DNA of 26,407 nucleotides from JBBQNJ01 sp038329845 (GCA_038329845.1 JBBQNJ010000070.1:1-26407); one strand, 5' to 3'; shown: positions 15,501-23,307, numbered from the stretch's first letter. A program made the numbers and translations. Notes: generated from the letters alone by a model not told the origin.

Positions 15501-16390
15501 TCCAGCGCAACTTCCTCGAGGATGTGGGCGTGGACATGGACTTCATCTTCAACATCAAGAACCCGGATAAGTTCAGCCCGATCACGGTCACAAACAACAC
15601 TGCCGATTTCACCAAGTTCCCCTCGACCCCACTGCCCGGCAGCATCGGCGGGACGGCCCAGGGGATGAGTGTCACCGGGACATTCCTGGATGAATTTCAG
15701 GTCAACTTCCTGCTGCGAGCCACTCAGGCCGCCCAGACCTCGACCGTGTTGACCGCGCCGCGGGTGACGCTGTTCAACGGGCAGCGGGCTTACTTGTCGG
15801 TCAGCACCGTCACCACATATGTCAGCGACCTCGAGCCCGTCGTCGCCCAAGGCGCGGTTTCCTACGATCCGATTCCCGCGCAGTTCCCCAGCGGGATCAC
15901 CCTCGACGTGACCGGAACCGTCTCGGCCGATCGCAAGTACGTCACCTTGACCCTGCGGCCCACCTTGACCAACCTGATCGCCTTGGTGCCGTTCACCTTC
16001 TCCGGAAATCTCACTAATAACAACAACAACAATGGGAACGATGGGAACAATAACCCCGCCCCGATCATTATCGGGGACAACACCGTCGCCACCGCCGGCA
16101 CGGGCATTATCCAGGAACCGAACTACCAGATCACCGAAGTCCGCACATCGGTCTCGGTGCCGGACGGCGGAACGCTGCTGCTCGGCGGGCAGACCCTCGC
16201 GGCCGAGACCGAACGCGAGGCGGGCGTCCCGGTGTTGTCGAAGATTCCGTTCCTCAAGCGCCTGGTGACCAACCGGTCGTTTGCCAAGGACGAACAAGTG
16301 CTGCTGATCCTGGTCAAGCCGACCATCATCATCCAGCGCGAGCAGGAACAGCGCCAGTTCCCGCTGCTCAGCACCAAGGTCAGTGGCTGA
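12512..16390 (+). CDS. Large secretin (type II/III secretion or type IV pilus pore family) with N-terminal repeats
   Basis: A 1292-residue outer-membrane pore protein. The N-terminus is long and basic, with a hydrophobic segment MAVIGLAATTAMPMGL ending at AFA, suggesting cleavage near residue 51. TPR-like helices follow, including three longer repeats of 63-70 residues with equivalent tyrosines at residues 201, 264 and 334 (for example YRAAREEYRKGDWNAARRNF). More TPR-like helices lie near 470 and 650. A secretin N-domain (LPEINFANVNFADVIDFLRD, about 751-860) precedes a Gly/Asn-rich linker at about 869-914. The C-terminal secretin domain runs from about 987 to the end: TSTVLTAPRVTLFNGQRAYL, VPDGGTLLLGGQT and VPVLSKIPFLKRLV. 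An Asn-rich loop interrupts it near 1170. No pilus or type II secretion genes are adjacent, so the transported substrate is unknown. Confidence 0.92.
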   Translation: MFFDRTGSQRTKTTSARTDRSRPLPLHKRMAVIGLAATTAMPMGLTPMAFAGPNIVPPRAEESSGADAMRLPVLMLQAAGNAEQSALTQATEQYNAGQYDEAQQSLQKVDAGTLGDADRKTLDEVSGKIQAAANQRKSARAEYDQGDQAMKENKPEQALVHFKAAAANKFADDGTVQKANEQVVLAQASMKSAESDNKALYKRASDDFDAGRMTEAQEKFQTLQDANYKAGMFQKAPGEYLKEIDKKVAALDADKTQAQARPFYRQAVDQYKSGDWIAARENFNKSKDAGFRAGAFERSPDEYLATMDKKEKSDAAKAQAMAADAEKNKARDAYRAAREEYRKGDWNAARRNFEAANQLGYKPGLFEGDAPSVYLARMDKKEQADAAKAKQQARVDQPADAAPAPGAPAEATEGATTDTTGPATDQAMTAESSVPVTGTSAVEAELQRTAQLERIRQQQRVYESQGMAEKAAESRKEGRVDDALRMFTESLDLDPTNQQALAGRNELLALSGRAAVPTNALEQQKRLIEARRGAIRYSFNTAIGNASQAIGASDFSRAQNEIRAAEVAVNTDPAIFTPAEIAQFNAEIASTRASLAKSQDDTAAVARDEAIRNARKAEEERLRRESAERDRTVADLVKTSRRLINETLYREAIGVIDQIVALDPTNEYATGVRPLVEDKANFQEQRRYREDFERQLTRQLNAAQEKTIPYDDIYRYPANWPDISQMREKTVKEERGIGQEDLQVQAKLDHKLPEINFANVNFADVIDFLRDITGANIFVNWKALEIEGVGKDTPVTARLREVKFSKALSVILADVGGGTTRLGYTVDQGVITISSSTELNKTGITRVYDVLDIIAEIPDFKAPTNDLLSGGGTNINAGGGNNRRGGGGGGGFGGGGGGGGLFGGGGNNNNNNNTEEDANTKTRQERLDEVIKLIQDTVAPDSWRESGGPIGAIRTTGTGQLIITQTPENHREVQNLLDQLRESRAIMITVETRFLSVQRNFLEDVGVDMDFIFNIKNPDKFSPITVTNNTADFTKFPSTPLPGSIGGTAQGMSVTGTFLDEFQVNFLLRATQAAQTSTVLTAPRVTLFNGQRAYLSVSTVTTYVSDLEPVVAQGAVSYDPIPAQFPSGITLDVTGTVSADRKYVTLTLRPTLTNLIALVPFTFSGNLTNNNNNNGNDGNNNPAPIIIGDNTVATAGTGIIQEPNYQITEVRTSVSVPDGGTLLLGGQTLAAETEREAGVPVLSKIPFLKRLVTNRSFAKDEQVLLILVKPTIIIQREQEQRQFPLLSTKVSG
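15117..15252 (+). repeat. Gly/Asn-coding low-complexity tract within the secretin
   Basis: GGC/GGG glycine codons followed by AAC/AAT asparagine codons encode a flexible linker between the N-domain and the secretin core. A shorter Asn/Gly tract at about 16017-16062 lies inside the secretin domain. Such tracts are prone to length change. Confidence 0.8.
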
Positions 16391-16424
16391 TCGTTTTTTC
16401 GCCTTCCGACCGGCGATATCATCC

Positions 16425-16460
16425 CAAGGGCACGTGGCGCGGTCGCGTCGCGTGCCCTTG
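16425..16460 (+). terminator. Hairpin after the secretin, possible terminator
   Basis: CAAGGGCACG (16425-16434) is perfectly complementary to CGTGCCCTTG (16451-16460), with a 16-base G+C-rich loop. It lies 34 bp after the stop codon. There is no T-run after it, so it may slow polymerase or protect the 3' end instead of being a classical intrinsic terminator. Confidence 0.45.
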
Positions 16461-16495
16461 ACCCTTGTGACGGATCGTGCCGCCTTGGGGCGCGA

Positions 16496-16571
16496 ACGTC
16501 GTGCCGGGATATCAGATTGTCGCCGGGGAGTGGACGTTGTGCCGGGGTCTTAGATCGTCGCGGGCTCTATT
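16496..16571. repeat. Imperfect 38-bp tandem duplication
   Basis: ACGTCGTGCCGGGATATCAG (from 16496) and ACGTTGTGCCGGGGTCTTAG (from 16534) are successive degenerate copies, each followed by ATTGTCGCCGGG or ATCGTCGCGGG. A related fragment (TATAGATCGTCGCCG) recurs near 16650. Confidence 0.45.
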
Positions 16572-16765
16572 AAGACAATCCGCTTGGGGAAAACCGGGAG
16601 ATCCCGCGGGTTCCGAGCCTTTGCGGATGTCTCACTGAAGGCCGCGGGCGGTATAGATCGTCGCCGAGGAATGGAAGTCGAGGGATATCACCGCGTCGTA
16701 GGGGGCGCGTACCGTACATCGGGCCGTGGGCACCGTCCCAATGCCTTGACGCCGTAGTGGTTTTC

Positions 16766-16771
16766 AGGAGG
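16766..16771 (+). promoter_or_regulatory. Ribosome-binding site of the rhamnose isomerase gene
   Basis: AGGAGG lies eight bases before ATG 16780 and decides this start over a GTG two codons upstream. Confidence 0.8.
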
Positions 16772-16779
16772 TTGTGTTT

Positions 16780-17985
16780 ATGGACCGCGATCGACTTTTC
16801 TCGCTTCTCGACGAGTTCAACATCGAGACCCCCTCGTGGGGATACGCCGACACCGGCACCCGATTCGGGAAATTTCTCCAGCCCGCCGCCGCCTCGACTA
16901 TCGAAGAAAAGCTCGAGGACGCCGGCAGCGTCCATCGGCTCACCGGTTGCTGTCCGAGCGTGGCGGTTCATGTGTTGTGGGACTTTTCCGTCGGCGTGGA
17001 CGCCACCGAGACCGCGCGCCTGGCCGAGTCCAACGGCATCCGCATCGGGTCGATCAACCCCAACGTTTTTCAGGATCAGGTCTACAAGTTCGGATCGGTC
17101 TGCTCGCCCGATGAGCGGGCCCAGGCCCATGCCCATCGGCATGTCGCCGACTGCATCCAGATCGCCAAGGCGGTCAAATCCAACCTGCTGAGCCTGTGGT
17201 TTGCCGATGGGACGAACTATCCCGGGCAGGATGACCTGGTAACGCGAAAACACCGCATGCAGGCGGCGCTGCGTCAGTGGCATGATCGCCTGCCTGGCGA
17301 GATGACCATGCTCATCGAGTACAAGCCGTTCGAGCCGTCGTTCTATCACACCGACATCGCTGATTGGGGAATGAGCTACGTCTTCTGCAAAGATGCCGGT
17401 GATCGGGCCAAGGTCCTGGTGGACACCGGCCATCATCTTCCCGGGGCCAACATCGAACACATTGTCGCGTTTCTGCTCGATGAACAGATGCTCGGCGGAT
17501 TCCATTTCAATGATCGCAAGTATGCCGACGACGATCTGACGTTCGGCTCGATTGACCCGTACCAGGCGTTTCGCATTTTTCATGAAGTCCGCAACGCCGC
17601 GGACCTGCACGGGCGTGATGTGAGCAAGATCGCGTACATGGTCGATCAGAGCCACAATCTCAAGCCGAAGGTCGAGGCGATGATCCAGACCGTGATCACG
17701 GCGCAGGAACTGTACGCCAAGGCGTGCCTGGTGGACCGCAAGAAACTGCTCGATGCCCAGGCGCGGATGGACCTGGTGGATGCCGAGCAGTGCCTGCGGG
17801 ATGCGTTCGGGACCGATGTCCGTCCGATGCTCGCCGAGTGGCGCAAGGCCAAGGGGATCGACCCCGATCCGTTGCGGGCCTGGCGGGCGGGCGGCCATGC
17901 CGAGAAAAACGCGAGAACCCGTGAAGCCGCCCGCGCCGCCCGGGGCGGGGGGGGAATCAAGCCCGGCGGGTCGTCGTATGCATGA
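16780..17985 (+). CDS. rhaI: L-rhamnose isomerase (Pseudomonas stutzeri-type/RhaI)
   Basis: A 401-residue TIM-barrel isomerase that converts L-rhamnose to L-rhamnulose and often accepts other aldoses. The four metal ligands are visible: Glu180 in MLIEYKPFEPSFYHTD, Asp215 in VLVDTGHHLPG, His242 in GGFHFNDRKYADDDLTFGS and Asp289 in MVDQSHNLKPK. Their spacing (35, 27, 47 residues) closely follows the P. stutzeri enzyme as I recall it. The C-terminus ends in a Gly/Arg-rich tail (ARAARGGGGIKPGG). No rhamnulose kinase or aldolase is adjacent, so the rest of the pathway is elsewhere or the role is in another sugar pathway. Confidence 0.88.
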   Translation: MDRDRLFSLLDEFNIETPSWGYADTGTRFGKFLQPAAASTIEEKLEDAGSVHRLTGCCPSVAVHVLWDFSVGVDATETARLAESNGIRIGSINPNVFQDQVYKFGSVCSPDERAQAHAHRHVADCIQIAKAVKSNLLSLWFADGTNYPGQDDLVTRKHRMQAALRQWHDRLPGEMTMLIEYKPFEPSFYHTDIADWGMSYVFCKDAGDRAKVLVDTGHHLPGANIEHIVAFLLDEQMLGGFHFNDRKYADDDLTFGSIDPYQAFRIFHEVRNAADLHGRDVSKIAYMVDQSHNLKPKVEAMIQTVITAQELYAKACLVDRKKLLDAQARMDLVDAEQCLRDAFGTDVRPMLAEWRKAKGIDPDPLRAWRAGGHAEKNARTREAARAARGGGGIKPGGSSYA

Positions 17986-18138
17986 TCGGTTCGCTCATCC
18001 GGGCGCCGGTGCCGGGGAAATACGCTTCTGACCGTCGGGAGCCTTTGTTGTGCCGCGGCCAGCCCAGTGCCGATTTCGCTATCTCAAGTGAGGACTCCAG
18101 ACCTCTTCTTTGGCTCGATGCATTTTGGTGAAAGGCAT

Positions 18139-18405
18139 ATGACCCATCCGCCCGATGATCTTCCGCCCGATCCGGGGCGTTTTTACGCCGCCGGTCCGGA
18201 GTTCGACGCCCTGGCGCCTCCCGCGCCGCGGGCCGATGAGCCGTCGGCCCTAGAACGGCTCGGCCCCAGCCCTTTCCCGCGCACGAAGTTTCCGTTCCTG
18301 GGATTTCTCGCCAGCGTCTACGATCACGTCGTCGCCCACGCCCGCGTCCGAGGCGACGATGGTCTGACGGCGCACCCGCCGGTCGAAACTCCGCCCGCGG
18401 CATAG
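18139..18405 (+). CDS. Small hypothetical protein
   Basis: An 88-residue product with a Pro/Asp-rich N-terminal half (MTHPPDDLPPDPGRFYAAGP) and a more hydrophobic stretch FPFLGFLASVYDHVVAHARV. In-frame starts also exist at ATG 18118 and GTG 18067. ATG 18139 is chosen because GGTGAAAGG lies just before it. No domain is recognised. It ends in TAG and converges with radA. Coding status rests on length, codon use and the lack of a better gene here. Confidence 0.5.
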   Translation: MTHPPDDLPPDPGRFYAAGPEFDALAPPAPRADEPSALERLGPSPFPRTKFPFLGFLASVYDHVVAHARVRGDDGLTAHPPVETPPAA

Positions 18406-18458
18406 GGTTTGTTGATCTTCCTGTGAACTGGTGCTGACTCCCTCGCGGCGCTGCGAAG

Positions 18459-18484
18459 GTCGAATCTGAAATTTCAGGTCCGAC
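18459..18484. terminator. 26-bp near-perfect palindrome between convergent genes
   Basis: The core CTGAAATTTCAG is a perfect 12-bp palindrome. With flanking GTCG and CGAC the symmetry extends to 26 bp, with one mismatch and one G-T pair. It lies between the convergent small hypothetical gene and radA, so a bidirectional terminator is possible. A dispersed repeat is the alternative, because the same AAATTTCAG word occurs in the repeats near 11770. Confidence 0.4.
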
Positions 18485-18556
18485 TCAGGCCCTGTACGCA
18501 GCCTCGGCGGGAACGGCCCGAAGAGGTTCTTCTTTCGTCCGGGTTCGTCCCTTGCC

Positions 18557-19972
18557 CTATAGATCCGCCATCGCTTGCGAGAGTCGGCGGACCTCAACAA
18601 TCGCCATTCCCTTGAGCTTCGGGACGCCGGATTTGCCGAAGGGCGGGACGATGCCGTGGCCGACGCCCAGGCGGGCCGCTTCGCGCAGGCGGGGCTCCAA
18701 CTGCGGGACGCTGCGGATTTCTCCGCCCAAGCCCAGTTCCCCGACAGCCAGGGTTCCCGGCGGCAGCGGGCGGTTCATGTGGGCCGAGGCGATCGCCAGC
18801 GCGATTGCCAGGTCGATCGCCGGCTCGGCGACTTTCACACCTCCCGCGATATTCACGAAAACATCGTCCGCGGCCAGGCGCATCTCGGCCCGCTTTTCCA
18901 GCACCGCGATGATCATGGCCACCCGGTCGGCGCTGGCGCCCGAGACCCGCCGTTTGGCCGCGCCGATCACGCTCGAGGCCGTCAGCGCCTGCACTTCGAC
19001 TAGCAGCACCCGCGTGCCCTGCATGGCGGCGGTGATTACCGTCCCCGACGGCTGGCCGCCGGGCCCGTACTGCTCGACGAACAGACGACCGGGATCGGTC
19101 ACCTCGATCAGCCCGGCGCCGGTCATCTCGAACAGCCCCACCTCGTGCGTCGAGCCGAAACGGTTCTTCACGCAGCGAACGATGCGATGGGAGTGAAAGC
19201 GATCGCCTTCGAAATAGACGACCGTATCGACGATATGTTCGATGATCTTCGGCCCGGCCAGCGTGCCAGCCTTGGTCACATGACCGACGAAAAGAACGGC
19301 GATCCCGACGGATTTGGCCAGGTAGACCAGTTCCATGCAGCAGTCGCGCAATTGCGTGACCGATCCAGGCGCCGCCGGCAGATCGGGCTTGTAGATCATC
19401 TGGATCGAATCGATGACCACGATGTTCGGAGAAACCTGGTGAATCTGGTGGAGGATTCGTTCGAGGTTGGTCTCGGCCAGCACCAGCAGGCCCGGGGCGT
19501 CGATCCCCAGGCGCCTAGCCCGCATCGCCGTCTGCCGGGCAGACTCCTCGCTGGTGACGTAGAGGACTTGCAACGCCGATGGCGAGCCGGTCGTGCTGGA
19601 GCGGCTGAGCTGATGTGCTGCCTGTAGCAAAAGGGTGCTCTTGCCGATGCCCGGCTCGCCCCCGACCAGCACCGCCGATCCGGGGACGATCCCGCCGCCG
19701 AGAATGCGGTCGAATTCCGCGATTCCGCTCGGCATCCGAGGCGAATCGGCCTGATCGATCTGCGTGATCGCCAGCGGGCGAGCGCCGTGGGCGAAGTCCG
19801 CTCCCGTCTGCCCGGTGCCCGTGGCGGCGCGGTTCGTCGCCCGTGGATCAAAGCTCGGCGCCTTGTACTCCTCGAGGGCATCCCACGTTCCGCAGTCGGG
19901 ACACTTGCCCATCCATTTGGGATGGACCGATCCGCAGTGGTTGCAGAGAAACTGCACGCGCGCCTTGGCCAT
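18557..19972 (-). CDS. radA: DNA repair protein RadA/Sms
   Basis: A 471-residue RecA-like branch-migration ATPase used in recombination repair. It has the N-terminal zinc finger (Cys10, Cys13, Cys24, Cys27 in CNHC...CPDC), Walker A GEPGIGKS at 105-112, and the RadA-specific KNRFG motif at 269-273. The C-terminal Lon-like domain runs from about 330 (ASADRVAMIIAVLEKRAEM, DLAIALAIASAHMNRPLP, AVGELGLGGEIR). Length is normal. It ends in TAG at MADL, which supports TAG as a genuine stop in this genome. The start ATG lies only nine bases after a possible -10 element. Confidence 0.97.
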   Translation of the reverse strand: MAKARVQFLCNHCGSVHPKWMGKCPDCGTWDALEEYKAPSFDPRATNRAATGTGQTGADFAHGARPLAITQIDQADSPRMPSGIAEFDRILGGGIVPGSAVLVGGEPGIGKSTLLLQAAHQLSRSSTTGSPSALQVLYVTSEESARQTAMRARRLGIDAPGLLVLAETNLERILHQIHQVSPNIVVIDSIQMIYKPDLPAAPGSVTQLRDCCMELVYLAKSVGIAVLFVGHVTKAGTLAGPKIIEHIVDTVVYFEGDRFHSHRIVRCVKNRFGSTHEVGLFEMTGAGLIEVTDPGRLFVEQYGPGGQPSGTVITAAMQGTRVLLVEVQALTASSVIGAAKRRVSGASADRVAMIIAVLEKRAEMRLAADDVFVNIAGGVKVAEPAIDLAIALAIASAHMNRPLPPGTLAVGELGLGGEIRSVPQLEPRLREAARLGVGHGIVPPFGKSGVPKLKGMAIVEVRRLSQAMADL

Positions 19973-19980
19973 ATCGCCGC

Positions 19981-19986
19981 ATCGTA
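19981..19986 (-). promoter_or_regulatory. Possible -10 element of radA (near-leaderless)
   Basis: Minus-strand TACGAT ends eight bases before the ATG. If used, transcription would start at or next to the start codon. No strong -35 is seen. Confidence 0.25.
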
Positions 19987-20128
19987 TCGTGGCGGGATCG
20001 AGAGAAAAGCGCGACGGCCTGCCCGCCTACATTCGCTGAAAGCGATTTCCGCCCGACTCAACGGCGGAGACGACGGGACATTGCAAGTGGCCTGGCGATC
20101 CTGCCGGCATTGTGAGACCTGCCACAAT

Positions 20129-21280
20129 TCAGCGCCGTTCAAGGAGGAACAGATGTTCCTTGACGTGAATGGACCGGCCCCGCAAGTTCCGGCTTCCACG
20201 AAATGTGTTGTAGATCGTTTCGATCACCTCAACCCGCCCATGCTTGCTCAGCAATAGCTTGAACTCTTCACGAGTAATGAATCCCTCACTGTTGTATGAA
20301 ATGAGCAGATGAGAGGCGGGCGTGTTCTCCACCAAGTCCGCCAAGGCCGTATATGCGGCGGACCGCTTGTTGTAGTCCGAACGCTTCCAACCCTGAGCGA
20401 TGCCTGAAACCGTACTCACTTCCGTGGGTTCCTGGTTGGTGACAATCAGATTGAGCATGAAATAGTTCGACCCATACGGATGCTGGTTGTACGGCGGATC
20501 GAAGTACGCGACATCAAGGTTGGGAAGGGTGCGAACCAGTTCGTTCGCGTCTTCCTGCCGCACGTCCACCGCACATTCGAAACGGCTGAACACAGGAAAT
20601 GGGAGCGTGATCTTCCCCAGGATGCGGGTCAATGCATCACGCTTGTTGCCGCCAAACTGCCCGATTCCATTGGCGTCCTTATAGAACCCCTTGAAAACTC
20701 CGGAAGTGTTATTGTGAACGGACGCTTCGGACAACAACGGCGCAAGCAGAAATGCCCGATATTCCGCGGGGACGGCATCGACCGCGAAGCGGAGCGAGTC
20801 AATCCGCATCGCATTGTCCATCGTGTAGAAGACGCGTTCACCGGGTTCGATGGAATCGTCGTTTTTCGGAGCATAAAGCCGACGGATGAACCCATCGCGG
20901 ACTGGAAGCGTCTCGGCGGCCACGGCTGCGTTTTGATGATGGTGTCGTAGTTCTTTAACGTTAATTTGCGAGCGGTTGGCAAGGTAGCAGTCGCCGATCA
21001 CTTTGGCATATCGCTCGAGATCATTCGAAATAAGCAGCTCTGAGTGTTGCTTGAAGAACCGCGACACAACGCCCGAACCGGCGAATGCATCCAGTATTCG
21101 CAGGCGCTGTCTGCCAACCCGCGTTCTTATCGTTTTCAGGGCACTTTCAAGCGTATGCAGAAGGCTTCTCTTGTTTCCGATATACGTAATCAGTTGCTCT
21201 TTCAGGTATCTCTCATCCTCGGCGATCACCTCAGGTCTGCCGTTGACGTGCCAAAGAGTGAGATCGGACATAGTCGCCAT
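20129..21280 (-). CDS. D12-class DNA adenine-N6 methyltransferase, orphan
   Basis: A 383-residue DNA methyltransferase of the D12 (Dam-like, group alpha) class. The order of motifs is YIGNKRSLL (about 33-41), the AdoMet-binding motif LDAFAGSG (63-70), a variable target-recognition region including NNTSGVFKGFYKD, and the catalytic DPPY at 261-264 followed by NQHPYGSNYF. The base composition is visibly lower: 32 of 60 bases are G or C in the blocks starting at 20281 and at 20701, against 45 of 60 in the radA block at 18661. That suggests recent acquisition. No restriction endonuclease gene flanks it. It could be a solitary methylase or a remnant of a restriction-modification system. The start at 21280 has GAGG ten bases upstream; another ATG lies three codons in. 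Confidence 0.9.
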   Translation of the reverse strand: MATMSDLTLWHVNGRPEVIAEDERYLKEQLITYIGNKRSLLHTLESALKTIRTRVGRQRLRILDAFAGSGVVSRFFKQHSELLISNDLERYAKVIGDCYLANRSQINVKELRHHHQNAAVAAETLPVRDGFIRRLYAPKNDDSIEPGERVFYTMDNAMRIDSLRFAVDAVPAEYRAFLLAPLLSEASVHNNTSGVFKGFYKDANGIGQFGGNKRDALTRILGKITLPFPVFSRFECAVDVRQEDANELVRTLPNLDVAYFDPPYNQHPYGSNYFMLNLIVTNQEPTEVSTVSGIAQGWKRSDYNKRSAAYTALADLVENTPASHLLISYNSEGFITREEFKLLLSKHGRVEVIETIYNTFRGSRNLRGRSIHVKEHLFLLERR

Positions 21281-21462
21281 TCAGTGGATGCCTCAATCGC
21301 CTTTCGAGCGTAGCCCATCGTATTGGAACCAGCAACGCCCCTCCCCGCGTTTACCGATCCTGCTGCGGTGCATTCCGATTGGGGTCCGGCGCCGCCGGCC
21401 GCTGCGGAGGGGAATATTCTGTCTGCCCCGTTGTGTTCTCATCGCGTGGAAATGTCCGGCGC

Positions 21463-21490
21463 TTCAACCGCGTCGGATTGTCGGTAGCAT
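21463..21490 (+). promoter_or_regulatory. Candidate promoter of the HtrA-like gene
   Basis: TTCAAC (21463-21468), 16 bp, and TAGCAT (21485-21490) precede the ATG at 21503 by 12 bp, so the transcript leader would be very short. The match to consensus is moderate. Confidence 0.3.
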
Positions 21491-21502
21491 GATCGGTCAA
21501 CC

Positions 21503-22657
21503 ATGACGTTCGACCCCTATTGGAACGCTCCGCCTCCCTTGCCACGGCGCCGGCCGGCGGGGTTGTGGTGGATTCTGTTGGCCCTCGCGGCGGGATTGGC
21601 CGCGGGATACTGGTCGTATCGGGCGATGGACCAGGCCGCGGCGCCGGTTGCGCCGCCGCGAGTGGTGACCACGCGGGGGGAGCTGGGGGCCGACGAGCAG
21701 GCGACGATCGGGCTGTTCCGCGAGGTGATCCCCTCGGTGGTCTTCATCACCACGCTGGGACGGCGGGTAGACCTTTGGACCCGCAACGTCATGGAGGTGC
21801 CCGAGGGAACCGGCTCGGGATTTATCTGGGACGATGAGGGGCACATTGTTACGAATTTCCACGTCGTCCAGCGGGCCAGCGCCGCGACCGTCACGTTGAA
21901 TGATCACTCGACTTTCCCTGCGACATTGGTCGGCGTGGCGCCGGAGTTCGACCTGGCGGTGCTGAAGATCGACGCCCCGCGGGCTCGGCTGCACCCGCTG
22001 CGCATCGGCTCGAGCGCCGATTTGCAGGTTGGCCAGAAGGTGCTGGCCATCGGCAACCCCTTCGGACTCGATCAGACCCTCACCACCGGCGTGGTCTCGG
22101 CCCTGGGACGCACGATCCAAAGCGCCACCGGCCAGCCGATCGAAGACGTGATCCAGACCGATGCGGCGATCAACCCGGGTAATTCCGGCGGGCCGTTGCT
22201 CGACAGCGCCGGGCTGTTGATCGGGATCAACACCGCGATCTACTCCCCCAGCGGCGCCTATGCCGGGATCGGATTTGCCGTGCCGGTGGATACGGTCAAT
22301 CGCTACGTTCCGCAGATCGTCAAGCAGGGACGGATCTCTCGGGCGACGATCGGGGTGATGCTGGATGAACAGATCGGATCGCGTCTGATTCGACGGATGG
22401 GCGTGCAGGGGGTGCTGATCATCGGCATCCAGCCCGGCTCGCCGGCGGATCGAGCCGGGCTGCGCCCGACCCAGCGCGGCGCCGATGGATCGATCATCCC
22501 CGGCGACGTAATCCAGTCGGTCAACGGCCGGGCGGTCGGGTCGGTGGGGGAGTTTGGCGCAGCGCTGGAAAAAACCGCGCCCGGAGGCGCGGTGCAATTG
22601 CAACTCCTGCGGGCCGGGCAGCCCCTTGCCGTCAAGATCGCCGTCGAGCGATCGTGA
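21503..22657 (+). CDS. HtrA/DegP/DegS-type membrane-anchored serine protease
   Basis: A 384-residue envelope protease. A Pro/Arg-rich cytoplasmic start is followed by one membrane span (about 21-37, LWWILLALAAGLAAGYW), so the protease domain faces the periplasm. The catalytic triad is His120 (VTNFHVV), Asp150 (EFDLAVLKI) and Ser228 (NPGNSGGPLL). A single PDZ domain occupies about 290-380 (GVLIIGIQPGSPADRAGL, GDVIQSVNGRAVGSVGEF). One PDZ and an N-terminal anchor resemble DegS or PrtA-like members more than soluble DegP. It probably degrades misfolded proteins or triggers an envelope stress response. It ends 11 bp before the convergent coiled-coil gene. Confidence 0.93.
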   Translation: MTFDPYWNAPPPLPRRRPAGLWWILLALAAGLAAGYWSYRAMDQAAAPVAPPRVVTTRGELGADEQATIGLFREVIPSVVFITTLGRRVDLWTRNVMEVPEGTGSGFIWDDEGHIVTNFHVVQRASAATVTLNDHSTFPATLVGVAPEFDLAVLKIDAPRARLHPLRIGSSADLQVGQKVLAIGNPFGLDQTLTTGVVSALGRTIQSATGQPIEDVIQTDAAINPGNSGGPLLDSAGLLIGINTAIYSPSGAYAGIGFAVPVDTVNRYVPQIVKQGRISRATIGVMLDEQIGSRLIRRMGVQGVLIIGIQPGSPADRAGLRPTQRGADGSIIPGDVIQSVNGRAVGSVGEFGAALEKTAPGGAVQLQLLRAGQPLAVKIAVERS

Positions 22658-22668
22658 GACGGCAACGG

Positions 22669-23307
22669 CTACTTCCCGGCCTTCTCATCGCCCGAGAGGC
22701 GCATCGCCATTTCGCTGAACAGCTCGGCCAGCGCCGAGCGGTCGGCCTTCTCGGACCGAAGTTCATCCAGCGACCGTTCCAGGGCCGAGGCGATGTCCTG
22801 CTGCGATGCCCGCATCTCATCGCGCAGGGCCTTGGTCTGATCCAGCATCGCTTGGCGCAGGTCGCGCTGGGCGGTGGCGATTTTGTCCTCAAGTTCGGCA
22901 TGCCGCTTGTCGGCGGCCTTGCCCGCCTCGCGCATTTCCTGCGCCAGTTCCTTGATCGCGTCGCCGCGCTGGCTTTGCTCGGTCTTGAGCCGATCCATGA
23001 TCGACTGCACCTCGCCGCGCATGAACTGCTCGAGGGTCTCCAGCCGCTTGCGGCTTTCCTCGCGGATGTCGGTCTGGTCCTTGACCAGGCGCTCCTCGAG
23101 GCGCTGGAATCGCCGATCGGCGTCGCGCATCTGGGCGCCGAACAGGATGTCGCGCACCTTGTCGAGGCTTTCGGCGCCGGGTCCGGCGACGGCCGCGGCT
23201 GGGGTTTCGGCGGCGGGACGACGCGCCGGCGCCGCTTCGGGCGCGGGGGCGGGCGTCGAGGACTTTTTGGCGCCGGCGGCGCCGCTCGGTCGGGTCGGGG
23301 TCTTCAT
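22669..23307 (-). CDS. Coiled-coil protein with Ala/Pro-rich N-terminus
   Basis: A 212-residue protein. Residues 1-45 are Ala/Pro/Lys-rich (SSTPAPAPEAAPARRP). From about residue 50 almost the whole chain is charged heptad-rich helix (RRFQRLEERLVKDQTDI, MRGEVQSIMDRLKTEQSQRG, DKRHAELEDKIATAQRDLRQ), ending with LAELFSEMAMRLSGDEKAGK. It resembles apolipoprotein-like or filament-like coiled-coil proteins, but no function is recognised. ATG 23307 is chosen because AAGGAG lies ten bases upstream; 13 in-frame codons before it lack a better site. It ends in TAG and converges with the protease gene. Confidence 0.8.
   Translation of the reverse strand: MKTPTRPSGAAGAKKSSTPAPAPEAAPARRPAAETPAAAVAGPGAESLDKVRDILFGAQMRDADRRFQRLEERLVKDQTDIREESRKRLETLEQFMRGEVQSIMDRLKTEQSQRGDAIKELAQEMREAGKAADKRHAELEDKIATAQRDLRQAMLDQTKALRDEMRASQQDIASALERSLDELRSEKADRSALAELFSEMAMRLSGDEKAGK

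Larger units (their letters stand above)
16391..16779. other. Intergenic region between secretin and rhamnose isomerase genes
   Basis: The gap is 389 bp without a gene. It contains a strong hairpin after the secretin (16425-16460) and an imperfect 38-bp tandem duplication (16496-16571). The rhamnose isomerase ribosome site is at its end. No convincing promoter was identified. Confidence 0.65.

Noticed and set aside
14453..16297. 614-codon minus-strand open frame opposite the secretin
   Set aside because: It is a shadow of the secretin; its low-complexity runs correspond to the Gly/Asn linker read in reverse.
12512..16390. Type II secretion or type IV pilus operon
   Set aside because: No ATPase, pseudopilin or platform gene flanks the secretin in this window.
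20129..21502. Complete restriction-modification system
   Set aside because: Only the methyltransferase is present; the flanking genes are radA and an htrA-like protease, and the 222-bp gap upstream has no endonuclease.
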